Positions 36,870 through 45,340 of a stretch of DNA of 61,752 nucleotides are shown piece after piece (the stretch's first letter is position 1; each line of letters opens with the position of its first letter). Where the stretch lies: positions 1 to 61,752 of the forward strand of contig JANWZO010000015.1 of assembly GCA_025054615.1 (NCBI GenBank). The letters run 5' to 3'. A program made the translations under genes and the position numbers. This stretch comes from Kiritimatiellia bacterium. Lineage in GTDB: Bacteria > Verrucomicrobiota > Kiritimatiellia > CAIVKH01. The notes under the pieces are model-generated. The model saw nothing but the letters and a program-made list of their open reading frames with translations. It searched no databases and was not told the origin of the DNA.

Positions 36870-39722
36870 TCAAAATCCGTTCATTAGAATCAGGGATCGA
36901 ATGCCGGCCACCTGGATCGTTGCAGTCCGACCGCCCTCCAGTGGCGCATAGCCGGGCAATCCGTTCAGGTTCACGGTCTGGTGGTCGCCGATGACCCGCC
37001 AGCGGCCCGGCGGCAGGGGCACATCGAAAGCAACCGAGCGGTCCGAACTATTTAAGAGAACGACAAATGAGCGCCCCGGGTGTTGGCCTTTCGCGTTGAC
37101 GATATAGCCCAGAGCGCGCGGCTCAGATGGATCGATCCACGTGTAGTAACCCGGCGGCGGGGTCTGGGTCACCCGAAAGGCCCGACCCGCCTCGCTTTGC
37201 CGCATGGCGATCAAATCCCGATAGTAGCGCATCGCTTCGGCTGCGAGCGGCCGTTCGCGATCATCCCACCGGATCGCGTTGACGGCGTCTCCCTTGTCGA
37301 AGGTATTGCTAATACCGTACTTGCTCCGCAGGAATTCCTGGCCCTCGTTGACCATCGGGATCCCGAGCGAAGTGAACAAGACCGTGGCGGCCAATTTGTT
37401 CATTTGGACTTCATAGGACTGCACGTATTTGCCGTTACGGTCCGGCCGAAGGCTCAACTCGTCCACGAGGGCCATGTCGTCGTGGCTCTCGACGTAGTTG
37501 ATGGATTGGAGCGGGTTGGAAGACCAGATCTCCGTGGAACCGGTGATCGTCTTCTTGAGCCAGTCCCGATCGGCGCGGCCGCGCACGAAATCTTTCGCGG
37601 CATACCGGAAATCGTTGTTCCACGCGGACCACGTGGTTCCGCGAAGTTTGGCTTTATTTTCCCCGCGTATGGACCACGGTTCCGAAATCAGAATGACATC
37701 CGGCTTGATCGCGCGTGCCTCGCGCTCGATCTGCCGCATCGTTTCCATGTCGATGAGCTCCGCGAGGTCAAATCGAAATCCGTCCACCTTGTGTTCGCGG
37801 ATCCAGTACAGGATGTTGTCGACGATGAAGCGCCGCATCATCGGCGCCTCGGTTCGCACGTCATTCCCGCACGCGCTGAAATTGATAAACCGATAATCGG
37901 GGGTGAGACGGAAAAAATATTTTTTATCGATCAGCGCAAAGAGATTGGGGCCACCGACATGGTTGTAGACGACATCCTTGATTACGGCAAAGCCGGCACG
38001 GTGCAAGCCGTCGACGAAGCGCTTAAATTCGTAGTATTGGGATCCACGCAACGGCTTGCGAGCGTAGGACGCCTCGGGTGCGAAATAATGGACGGTGTTA
38101 TAACCCCAACTGTAATCCCGCGTACCGTTTTCAAACTCGCAGGTGGGCAGGAATTCGATGGCATTAAATCCCATGGCCTTGATGTGGTCCAGGCCGGTTC
38201 CGGTCCCGATGGTTGCCAATACACCCTCATAGGTCCCCCGCAGATTCGGCGGCACGCCCGATGAAGGATGGATCGTCAAATCGCGGACGTGTGCCTCATA
38301 AATCACCAGGTCTTCCGGCCGCGGCGTGGTCCAGTTTGTCGCGGTCCAGCCCCCGAACCATTCATTGGTCGCCTCGCGGTCGATCACAATCGAGTTGTTC
38401 ATCGAATGGGCGGATGCAAAACAGTAGGGATCGCTGACAAACGCCTGAGCGTTAAACGCCTCTCCGTCGCCCTGAGGACCATCCACGTTGAACGAGTAAT
38501 ATTTGCCGACATCTAGCCCCAGGAGGCTGATTTCCCAAACGCCGTCCTCCTCGTCCTTGATCATGGGATAGCGTTCCGCCGGCTCCAGCCGGCGATAGGC
38601 CGGCTGACGCTGCTCGTACTCCGGCGTCGTGAAAATGTTCAGGGTCACGGCCGTCGCACGAGGTGCGAACAACCGGTAGGTCGTGATGCCCCGCTTTTTG
38701 TCGAGATGGGCGCCGAGCGCGCGCGACGTGACGATGGAATCGAGCAGTTTGCCGACCGACACGACCTGCCTGATGCGGCGGTCCGCAATCCCGTCCAACA
38801 CGACGTTGTAGGTCGTCGATAAGTTCAAAGGCTCGGCCGTAAAGAGCTTCAGCGTTGTCACGCCGGGATCGGCGAAATCGACCTTCAAATTGATGTTCCC
38901 GTTCGGGTCGCGCACGCGATTCGGTGCGCGGGCCGGCGGAGTCGTCCACCGTTCGCGATCGACCACAAACCGAAAGAGCGGAAACCCATCGCCCTCGGGA
39001 TATGGCAAGCCCTCCACCGGCACGGAAACCTCCCAAACGCCATCGTCGTCGTCGTCCTCTAGCCGCCACACCCCATTTCGCCCGCCATCGGGATTCCACC
39101 AATTGAAGTTTCCGGCCACCGTCACCATCGCCGTCGGGGCGAGCGCAAGACCATAGGCCCGCTCGTCAAAAACGAACTTTAGGGTAGGTCCGGCGATCAG
39201 ATAACCGCGTTCGAGTTTGTCCGGGTTACCGGGAATCACTCGCATCCCGGTAAGCGGGACCGGCGGCTCTAGCGCCGCGCGTACGCCCCGAGTGTCCGCC
39301 AGGGGACGCTTCAGATACACGGTGATTTCATTCCGGCCGTCCAGCCGCGCGGCGAGCACCACTTCCGGCGGGCGCTCCAGCAGCAAATCGTCGTTCACTA
39401 CAAGGGTGCGGTTTTCGCCCGGCTCCCATTCGCCGTCGACGATAAATTTGAATTCGTACCGGCCCGGCTTCTCGATGGGGAGCGATCGAATGTCGAGGAC
39501 AAAGAGCGACCGGTTCGTGCGAACCATCGGAAAAGCGCGGGTCCACTGGTTCCACGTCCCTGACACCTCGACTTTCGAGTTTGTCGGCGCGTCGTACCGA
39601 AGCCAGCGTGTTGCTTTGGCGCCCGGAATCATGCGGGTCGATGCGCTGAGGGGCGGTTCGTCCGCCAACAAAAAACCGGCAAAACCTATTACGAAAGTCA
39701 GCACAACCCCAGCGATACGCAT
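36870..39722 (-). CDS. Secreted pullulanase-like GH13 enzyme with N-terminal glucan-binding domains
   Basis: About 950 residues with a signal peptide (MRIAGVVLTFVIGFAGFLLA). The N-terminal half holds two glycogen-binding-like sandwich modules (VSGTWNQWTRAFP and VTVAGNFNWWNPDG) and a CBM48-type module (GITTYRLFAPRATAVTLNIF). The catalytic GH13 barrel has YEAHVRDLT, DVVYNHVG, VDGFRFDLAELID (nucleophile Asp), LISEPWS (acid/base Glu) and YVESHDDMALVD (third acid). The YNTVHYFAPE block is typical of type I pullulanases and debranching enzymes. It should hydrolyse alpha-1,6 bonds of pullulan or branched alpha-glucans outside the cytoplasmic membrane. The start at 39722 is chosen for the signal peptide. 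Confidence 0.92.
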   Translation of the reverse strand: MRIAGVVLTFVIGFAGFLLADEPPLSASTRMIPGAKATRWLRYDAPTNSKVEVSGTWNQWTRAFPMVRTNRSLFVLDIRSLPIEKPGRYEFKFIVDGEWEPGENRTLVVNDDLLLERPPEVVLAARLDGRNEITVYLKRPLADTRGVRAALEPPVPLTGMRVIPGNPDKLERGYLIAGPTLKFVFDERAYGLALAPTAMVTVAGNFNWWNPDGGRNGVWRLEDDDDDGVWEVSVPVEGLPYPEGDGFPLFRFVVDRERWTTPPARAPNRVRDPNGNINLKVDFADPGVTTLKLFTAEPLNLSTTYNVVLDGIADRRIRQVVSVGKLLDSIVTSRALGAHLDKKRGITTYRLFAPRATAVTLNIFTTPEYEQRQPAYRRLEPAERYPMIKDEEDGVWEISLLGLDVGKYYSFNVDGPQGDGEAFNAQAFVSDPYCFASAHSMNNSIVIDREATNEWFGGWTATNWTTPRPEDLVIYEAHVRDLTIHPSSGVPPNLRGTYEGVLATIGTGTGLDHIKAMGFNAIEFLPTCEFENGTRDYSWGYNTVHYFAPEASYARKPLRGSQYYEFKRFVDGLHRAGFAVIKDVVYNHVGGPNLFALIDKKYFFRLTPDYRFINFSACGNDVRTEAPMMRRFIVDNILYWIREHKVDGFRFDLAELIDMETMRQIEREARAIKPDVILISEPWSIRGENKAKLRGTTWSAWNNDFRYAAKDFVRGRADRDWLKKTITGSTEIWSSNPLQSINYVESHDDMALVDELSLRPDRNGKYVQSYEVQMNKLAATVLFTSLGIPMVNEGQEFLRSKYGISNTFDKGDAVNAIRWDDRERPLAAEAMRYYRDLIAMRQSEAGRAFRVTQTPPPGYYTWIDPSEPRALGYIVNAKGQHPGRSFVVLLNSSDRSVAFDVPLPPGRWRVIGDHQTVNLNGLPGYAPLEGGRTATIQVAGIRSLILMNGF

Positions 39723-39818
39723 CGGCGGAATCCTCGGATTCAATACGGGGCATTCAATCACGCCACTTTGGACCCTTCAAGCGGATGAGTCGGGCGCCGA
39801 AGCGAAGATCCAGCGGAT

Positions 39819-40886
39819 TCAGGGATTCGCTCCAGCCTGATCTGTCGTCACCACATCAGGCCCAGGGCCCGCTGGATCCGACGGGGACGCATTATGAGGA
39901 TCGCTTGACGGCGCCGGCGGGTCCTGCCGCACCGCATTTTCCGCGCGGTTTTTGTTCAGTTCCTCCAATTGGGCCCGCAAGCGATCGCACTCCCCGCGCA
40001 GCTCCGCCAGTTGCTGTTCCCACTGGGCGAGCGCCGCGCGATGTCGGTCTTCCGCGGCGGAAGACGCCCGCACAAGCAGGCCGATATGTTGTTGCAACCG
40101 TTCGGCCTCAGCGCGCGATCGAGCGGCATCCTCGAGGGCCATGTCCCGTTTTCGAAGGGCTTCGTCGCGTTCCCGCCCCGCGGCATCTCGCGCGGTCTCC
40201 GCTTTTGAAAGCGATTCTTCCCATGCCGCGCGTTCCACCTCGCGAGCAGCATGCACCGAGGCCAGCTCTTCCCGGAGCCTCTGATTTGCCGACCGTTCGC
40301 TCTCCCAGGAGGACCGCGCGGATTCCAACTCACGGATCGCGGCGGCCAGCCGGTTTGAGAGCGTCCGGTATTCATTAGCAGAACGGGTCAGGGCCTCCTC
40401 TTGCTGTTGTACAGTTCTTTTGAGCTCATTGATTTCCGCTTCACAGGCTTTCTGTTGGCGGTCTCGTTCCGCGTGAGCGTCTCGCAAGGCCTGTTCAAGC
40501 AAGACGACACGGGTCAGCAAATTCGTATGTTCTGCTTCCAGCTCGGCCAGCCGCTCCAGAACCGCCGCGGCGGCGGCCGGATCTTTCGGTAAGGTTTTGT
40601 CGGCGCGACCGCGCAAGGCCTCGAGTTGGGAGCGGCAATATGCTTTGCGGAACTCCACAATGTCTGGGTGCCAAGCTGGGTCCTTTTCCGAAATCGTCTG
40701 ATACAGTTCCAACGCGCGCTGGTATAGCGACCGGGCCTCTGTATAGGAACCTTCGTCCCGGGCCATGTCGGCCCTGACGAGAGCGACATATGCCGCGGTT
40801 TGCAATTGGATGCTGTTCGTTTCTCCGCCTGCCGGCAAAACACCCGCCGCGAAAACGGCCAGTCCAAGCGCCAAAACGCTTTTCAC
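39819..40886 (-). CDS. Exported coiled-coil protein with N-terminal TPR-like region
   Basis: About 355 residues. The GTG at 40886 gives a signal peptide (KSVLALGLAVFAAGVLPAGG). Residues 35-85 resemble a tetratricopeptide pair (VRADMARDEGSYTEARSLY, ALELYQTISEKDPAWHP). From about 110 to 310 there is an almost unbroken coiled coil rich in Glu, Arg, Ala and Gln. The tail is Pro/Ser/Asp-rich and disordered. No enzymatic motif is seen. Likely a periplasmic structural or scaffold protein; function unknown. The tRNA-Gly gene lies 55 bp upstream of its start. Confidence 0.72.
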   Translation of the reverse strand: MKSVLALGLAVFAAGVLPAGGETNSIQLQTAAYVALVRADMARDEGSYTEARSLYQRALELYQTISEKDPAWHPDIVEFRKAYCRSQLEALRGRADKTLPKDPAAAAAVLERLAELEAEHTNLLTRVVLLEQALRDAHAERDRQQKACEAEINELKRTVQQQEEALTRSANEYRTLSNRLAAAIRELESARSSWESERSANQRLREELASVHAAREVERAAWEESLSKAETARDAAGRERDEALRKRDMALEDAARSRAEAERLQQHIGLLVRASSAAEDRHRAALAQWEQQLAELRGECDRLRAQLEELNKNRAENAVRQDPPAPSSDPHNASPSDPAGPGPDVVTTDQAGANP

Positions 40887-40941
40887 GTGTGTCTCGCCGC
40901 TTGAAGCTTTTGCGGCCACAAAGCTACGTCTGAAAAACAAT

Positions 40942-41016
40942 TGGAGCGGGAGATGGGATTTGAACCCACGACATTCACCTTGGCAAGGTGACGCTCTACC
41001 ACTGAGCTACTCCCGC
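40942..41016 (-). tRNA. tRNA-Gly (anticodon GCC)
   Basis: A complete cloverleaf can be folded on the minus strand. The acceptor stem pairs GCGGGAG with CTCCCGC, the D-stem is GCTC/GAGC, and the anticodon arm is TCACC-TTGCCAA-GGTGA with anticodon GCC. The T-arm is GTGGG-TTCAAAT-CCCAT. The 3' CCA is encoded (revcomp of 40942-40944). Confidence 0.96.
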
Positions 41017-41830
41017 AACGCCATGAACAATCGTCTGTCGTCCGGCTCGATAAACTATCTGTATGTAAGCCATGTGTCGCGAGATGTCAATGGTGGCCGT
41101 TGAGATGGAGGCCGAACCGGCCGTGGCCGCGATGGCGGTGTCTCTTGGACCTCGAGCGAACCGCCTTACTGGGGCCAGAACACAAAACTTACCGCCAAAG
41201 CAGATCCGTGCTATCTCGCCTCAAAGGTACCGCCGTCTTCCTCGACCCTCGAAGCGGCTCGTGTCGGAGTGAAGGATGATCTTTATATCGTGGGCGAGCA
41301 CTTAATCCTGACTGCAGATTCTTCGCCTGAATCAAAACATCGGAATCGGGCAGATTGGTTGAATCTCGATCGCTTCAATCGCGTTGAGGGTGCGGCGTAC
41401 GTCTTTTTAGAGGAATGCCCGTTTCTCGCAGCGTGCGCTTCATTCGCCTCGCCCTATCGAAGTAATGCGCGCGAAGTGACCAAGAGAATAATGTCATTAG
41501 TGCCGACAAATACCGGCGTCAGAAACTTCGCGCCGGCAGACGACAGCGTGTGTTTCCCGTGGCGACGTTGCGAAAGAATTCAGTCCGGACCCTAGCCCTC
41601 GCCGAAGCCGCACGAGGAAACGGAACCATCGAAATCACAACGAGTAGCGCGAAAAACGGTGGACAGATACTGCCACTCTCCGCAGGCTCATCCTTCGGGT
41701 TAGCGCACTCGAAAGCCGGAGATTTGGCGTCTGAGTAATTTTTTACGCGAATCTAATACCGTTGAGGGTCCAGCTTGGGTATAGTTTGAAATAAAATATT
41801 GGCATATCAACTTTATCGAGGGGGAGGAGC
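41017..41830. other. Long intergenic stretch, no convincing gene
   Basis: A stretch of 814 bp between tRNA-Gly and the secreted peptidase-like gene. Short frames exist (for example 41269-41595 plus) but have no recognisable domain, no RBS and no composition bias of coding DNA. The last 80 bp are AT-rich and presumably hold the promoter of the next gene. It may contain decayed genes. Confidence 0.5.
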
Positions 41831-43270
41831 ATGAAAGTTTTCATTGTCGTGTGCGCCGTTCTTGGCGTGTTTTCTTTTCCCACTCGCGCAAGTGTTGTGG
41901 TTGTTACCAATGTCGTGACGAATGGTACGTTGGCCACGACCTACGGCGCGTCGATCATGGATCGCGACGTCGCGCGGTGGATTGAGGAATCGATACCCAC
42001 CAACTCCAAAAAATTGATCATTTTGACGCAGTGCTTCGGCGGCAACATGGTGGACAAGTTTGCAACGATCTCGAACACCACGGTGATTAGCGCGACGAGT
42101 CCGGGACAAAAATCCAAGTACGGTTACTACGACAAGGGAGCGAGCATGGCGTTGAAGCCGGGGCCCAGTCGCACGGCGCAGGACGTGCACAACGAGGGTT
42201 TTGCCAGCAAGCATACGAACGAGACTCCGATTATAGGAGGAACACTATCGCCGACGAATTTTTCGTTGGACCCTGTTTCGCCGACGGGGACGGTGAAAAG
42301 TCGCCATATCGTGTTTTATGCCGGTGAGCCCGACAGCAGACCGGAACGCGATTTTGATCAATACCTTCGCATCAAAAAGTCGTTTGAAACGGAAACGAAC
42401 ACAACGCTCGAGTCCGCCGGCGGCCAATTGTCCATATCGAACATTCTGGATTTTGTCGGCAACGCAGCGTCGCTTCGCCGAGTGATTACCAATGCGGCCG
42501 CTGCGATCACGAATTCGCCAACGCCGGACGACGAACAGTTCGTTTTCTATGTCACCGACCATGGCGATTATCATGTGACGGCGGACGTGCGCACAAATCT
42601 GCCTCCGATGTCGACACTCACCATCAGCAATTTTCCATCGTTCAGATCGAATGCGATCACCCCAAAAGCTATCCTGGAAGACGCCCACGCTGTTCCCAGT
42701 TTTTCCATCTTCATTCCATTCACGAATGTGGTTCATCCCGCGAATGAGCCCCTTTCGCACTATGTTCCGTATTTCAGTTCTTTCGGTTTTCAACTGCAGG
42801 TGTTTGACGCGACGAATGACGTGACGCCGCTGAACACGTTCAATTTTTCCTTGGAACAAGCCTGGGAACTCAACGGCAGCGGTTTTATCGGCGATTTTCC
42901 CGGCGAAGGCATCGTGCGTCGATTCACGATGGATCCGAGCGTCTTTGTCAGCAACTACTTCGACCGCACGCTGACATTTCGACTGACCAGTTTGGTTTCG
43001 GGCACGTGGATGATTCAGCGCATCAGCCAGGATAGCGGCGAACTCTCCAAATTGTTTGAGCCGCTGGTAGAGAGCATAGAACGAGTTTTTAGCGGCTTTG
43101 TAGTGCGATGGTCGGGATACCGTCCGGTCCGGCTCGAATTCACACCGAATCTTGTGCCACCGACGGCGTGGATGCCGCTCACGTTTTATCAAGCCGGCGG
43201 CGGCGTCACGCATTCATTCTATTTCGAACCTACGAATGATCTAGGGTTTATCCGGGCCGCAGAGCAGTAG
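41831..43270 (+). CDS. Secreted clan-CD (caspase/legumain-like) peptidase-like protein with permuted motif order
   Basis: A 479-residue protein with a strong RBS (GGGGGAGGAG just before ATG) and a signal peptide (about 1-20, ending PTRA). It has LIILTQCFGGNMVDKF (Cys about 68) followed by TVISATSPGQKS, which resembles the catalytic-Cys strand of C13/caspase-like enzymes (QC-GG, then strand and an S/E-rich loop). Much later comes DEQFVFYVTDHGDYH (His about 244), the expected 'FxYxTDHG' His strand. In canonical enzymes the His motif precedes the Cys motif, so the order here is reversed. The C-terminal 60 residues (W...SFYFEPTNDLGFIRAA) look like the small beta-domain common at the end of secreted PVC proteins. 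Activity and substrate are unknown. Composition is AT-richer than the genome average. Confidence 0.6.
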   Translation: MKVFIVVCAVLGVFSFPTRASVVVVTNVVTNGTLATTYGASIMDRDVARWIEESIPTNSKKLIILTQCFGGNMVDKFATISNTTVISATSPGQKSKYGYYDKGASMALKPGPSRTAQDVHNEGFASKHTNETPIIGGTLSPTNFSLDPVSPTGTVKSRHIVFYAGEPDSRPERDFDQYLRIKKSFETETNTTLESAGGQLSISNILDFVGNAASLRRVITNAAAAITNSPTPDDEQFVFYVTDHGDYHVTADVRTNLPPMSTLTISNFPSFRSNAITPKAILEDAHAVPSFSIFIPFTNVVHPANEPLSHYVPYFSSFGFQLQVFDATNDVTPLNTFNFSLEQAWELNGSGFIGDFPGEGIVRRFTMDPSVFVSNYFDRTLTFRLTSLVSGTWMIQRISQDSGELSKLFEPLVESIERVFSGFVVRWSGYRPVRLEFTPNLVPPTAWMPLTFYQAGGGVTHSFYFEPTNDLGFIRAAEQ

Positions 43271-44279
43271 GGTCTTCGCGTCTGACGCCTCACATAGCGT
43301 TGTCATGACTCTTCGAAGCGGCAGCAATAAGGGATCTGGCGCTGGAGGTGTACCCCAAAGGCTACGCGGGGAGGCCGAAATCGGCGGTCGTGCATCTAGC
43401 CCGAACCGATGGCGTAGAGGTCGATACCGGGACTCTGCGGCGGTGAGTTCCCTAGAAATTTCAACAACCTTTAGCCGGGCCTGCTGTTCCGCTTTTAGAG
43501 TCTCTTCCTCGATGTATAGCCGGGCTCGGTGAGCCCGTTGGTTCGAGCTCGAAATGTCCGGGGCCAACGACCCTGCTTACAGCGTATTTTTCGCCCACCC
43601 GTAGTTCGGCTCGGTGAGCCCGAAAAATTCCTGGTGCCAACGCCGCCGGCTACAGGAAATGCTGTCGGTCTTTAGCCAAAGGCCTCTGGGTCTGTCGGCA
43701 CAAGCGGGCGCAACTTCGGGCGAGGCGAAAGCGTCAGGCCCGCGTTGACATAGATCTTCAAGGCGAAGGGCGACTACGCCTCACAAACGAGCGATGAAAA
43801 CGTCGGGCTTGAGGGTGAGGATGGCGAACATGCTGCAGGCAGAGAGCGGGTCGAGCGGGAATGCATGTAGTGGCGGCGCGGATAGCCGAACGGTCTACGT
43901 CTTCAGCAGCGCCTCCACCCCTTATCTGGGCGCAGCGGAAAGTTAGATCCCTTTCTTCTCCGCCTGAAAGGGGAGCGCCCTCAATTTCCCGCGCCAAGCC
44001 GTTGGTCACGCCGCTCGACGAACCACGCGATCAGAGGCTTATGAGAGAAGTTGAAGGCGGCGGCGGGTCGGGGACGGCGGACCTGCGCCGCCAACGCGAA
44101 GTCTCCTTGGCTAGCAAGCGCCGGGGGATTAACGCCGGATGTCTGTCGTCGGGCACCGAGCAAATAATTGCGCTTGGTGAATTCGCTGGGCCGGCGGCTT
44201 ATCCCCCGGAGCGAATGGTCCCGATCGCGCTTGTTTTCGCGCGAGCCGTGTCGCCGTCGGTTGCAACTGATTACTTTAG
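43271..44279. other. Gene-poor stretch with REP-like repeats
   Basis: About 1 kb without a supported gene. Open frames on both strands (such as 43861-44409 plus) lack RBS and domains. It contains the paired hairpin repeats at 43517-43656. It may hold decayed mobile or accessory genes. Confidence 0.5.
43517..43656. repeat. Two REP-like hairpin units
   Basis: The core GGCTCGGTGAGCCCG occurs at 43523-43537 and 43608-43622. In copy 1 CGGGCTC pairs with GAGCCCG around a GGT loop. In copy 2 TTCGG-CTC pairs with GAG-CCCGAA with one bulge, right after GTAG (43601-43604). Each unit is followed by a GCCAACG...CTTACA/CTACA block (43563 and 43636), so unit 2 is bounded by GTAG and CTAC. This resembles REP/REPIN elements. 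Confidence 0.6.
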
Positions 44280-44516
44280 TTATTTCAAAGCGTCCAACGA
44301 CGCGCCGAAATTGATGTGGTACGGTACGCCGTCGAGCACAAGCGCAGGCACGGATTTGACGCCGGCCGCTTCGGCCTCTCGTATTCGGGCCTTGTTTTCC
44401 CCGAGGTGAACGATTTGGACGTCGAATCGCTGCGGGTCAAGCGCGGCGGCCACATTACGTTCGGCGGCCACGCAAACCGGGCACCCGGCATGATAGAATA
44501 TTGCTTTCTTCTTCAT
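44280..44516 (-). CDS. Small glutaredoxin/thioredoxin-like protein (CPVC)
   Basis: A 78-residue single-domain protein beginning KKKAIFYHAGCPVCVAAERNV, with a CxxC redox site (CPVC, about residues 12-15) after the first strand. It ends with SVPALVLDGVPYHINFG, where the cis-Pro loop of the thioredoxin fold (SVPA) is visible. No signal peptide, so cytoplasmic. The RBS is AAAGGAG, 6-7 nt before ATG. It is divergently transcribed from an HxlR-type regulator with a 129-bp shared control region, suggesting redox-responsive regulation. Confidence 0.82.
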   Translation of the reverse strand: MKKKAIFYHAGCPVCVAAERNVAAALDPQRFDVQIVHLGENKARIREAEAAGVKSVPALVLDGVPYHINFGASLDALK

Positions 44517-44560
44517 GAGGGACTCCTTTCATAGACGACTCTTATTTCTGCTTGAGTCTC

Positions 44561-44596
44561 ACCGTACACGGTTGAGCATTGGGTGCCAGAGGGCAC
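44561..44596. promoter_or_regulatory. Two inverted repeats in the glutaredoxin/HxlR divergent promoter region
   Basis: ACCGT-AC-ACGGT lies at 44561-44572 and GTGCC-AGAG-GGCAC at 44583-44596. Both sit in the 129-bp space between the divergent genes, where an HxlR-type repressor would be expected to bind. A weak sigma70-like pair for the plus strand (TTGAGC at 44573, then CAAAAT 18 bp on) overlaps them. Assignment is by position and symmetry only. Confidence 0.4.
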
Positions 44597-44645
44597 AAAA
44601 TGGTGACCGGTTGACGGCTCAGATTGCTGCGTCTAGGTAAGAAGT

Positions 44646-44978
44646 ATGAAACGGAAATTCCTTCCGCTCTCGGAGCGATCCGCCTATCGCAGCCTCGAGG
44701 ATGTGGTGGGCTGCAAGTGGTCGGCAGGAGTAATCGCGGCGTTGGCGGATGGCGTGCGGAGACCGGGCGCGTTGGAACGGTACATTCCGGGTATATCGAA
44801 AAAAATCCTCAACGAACGGTTGCGCAAATTGCTAAATTACGGATTGATTGTGCGCACCGAATATCCCGAGCGTGTCCGCCACGTCGAGTATTCCCTGACA
44901 CCGATGGGCCGCAAAGTCGCTCGGATCATCCGACAATTGAAAGAATTAGATCGTTCACTCACCGCGGCTCGCGATTGA
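44646..44978 (+). CDS. HxlR-family winged-helix transcriptional regulator
   Basis: A 110-residue HxlR protein (PF01638). Its DNA-binding core shows VVGCKWSAGVIAALADGVRR, RYIPGISKKILNERLRKL, and the wing YPERVRHVEYSLTPMGRKV. A single Cys in the N-terminal helix (VVGCKWS) sits where redox-sensing HxlR proteins such as YodB/HypR carry their reactive Cys. It probably controls itself and the divergent glutaredoxin-like gene. The ATG at 44646 lies inside the same divergent region. Confidence 0.9.
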   Translation: MKRKFLPLSERSAYRSLEDVVGCKWSAGVIAALADGVRRPGALERYIPGISKKILNERLRKLLNYGLIVRTEYPERVRHVEYSLTPMGRKVARIIRQLKELDRSLTAARD

Positions 44979-45009
44979 AGCTGTAGTCCGATTAATCAAG
45001 CTGATTGTT
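44979..45009. other. Short spacer after the HxlR gene
   Basis: Nothing recognised; AT-richer spacer leading into the transposase remnant. Confidence 0.3.
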
Positions 45010-45340
45010 ATCGCCGCGTTGTAGAGACTATCCCCAAACCTGTTTTTGGGGAAGCAGAGGGCATGTGAGATCAAGCAGACTTTGGTAGTGGTCACCGCCA
45101 CTCGTAAGCCTTGCAGATCGACCCACACCCCGATGTTCACGCCTTTTCCCATTTTTCTCGCCTCGTTGCCATCGCCAACCCTCGTGCTTTGACGAACGTG
45201 CCGTCGATGAAACCCTCATAGAGCTTGAAGCCCTTCGCCATTTCACACAGCGACCTGCCTGGCGCTGGACAGGATTCAGAAGATTCCTCGGAGAACTCTT
45301 CGTTTATCTGCGGCAGGCCGTCCGCCCCGCGGGTTGAGAG
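45010..45340 (-). pseudogene. Broken IS5-family transposase remnant
   Basis: Pieces of one transposase are spread over three frames on the minus strand. The N-terminal block PRGGRPAADKRRVLRGIF is followed by a stop in place of Trp and then ILSSARQ, matching the IS5 'RGRPxxDNRRVLxGILWxLRTG' region. Next, in another frame, is GFIDGTFVKARG, matching the 'hDGT/SFVRAK' block with the first catalytic Asp. Then, after another shift, GKGVNIGVWVDLQGLRVAVT matches 'RGKGxKIxxxxDxxGLPxAV'. About 60 residues between the first and second blocks and the C-terminal third, with the other catalytic acids, are missing. No terminal inverted repeats were identified. It cannot encode an active enzyme. Confidence 0.75.

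Noticed and set aside
41269-41595. A 108-codon plus-strand frame after tRNA-Gly
   Set aside because: No RBS or domain; composition does not look coding. Left as intergenic.
43517-43656. Integron attC sites
   Set aside because: GTTGG/CCAAC and paired hairpins first suggested attC, but the RYYYAAC and GTTRRRY core boxes do not fit and there is no integrase or cassette-like gene.
43861-44409. A 182-codon plus-strand frame in the accessory segment
   Set aside because: No RBS, low-complexity composition and no recognisable fold; its end overlaps the well-supported glutaredoxin-like gene on the other strand.
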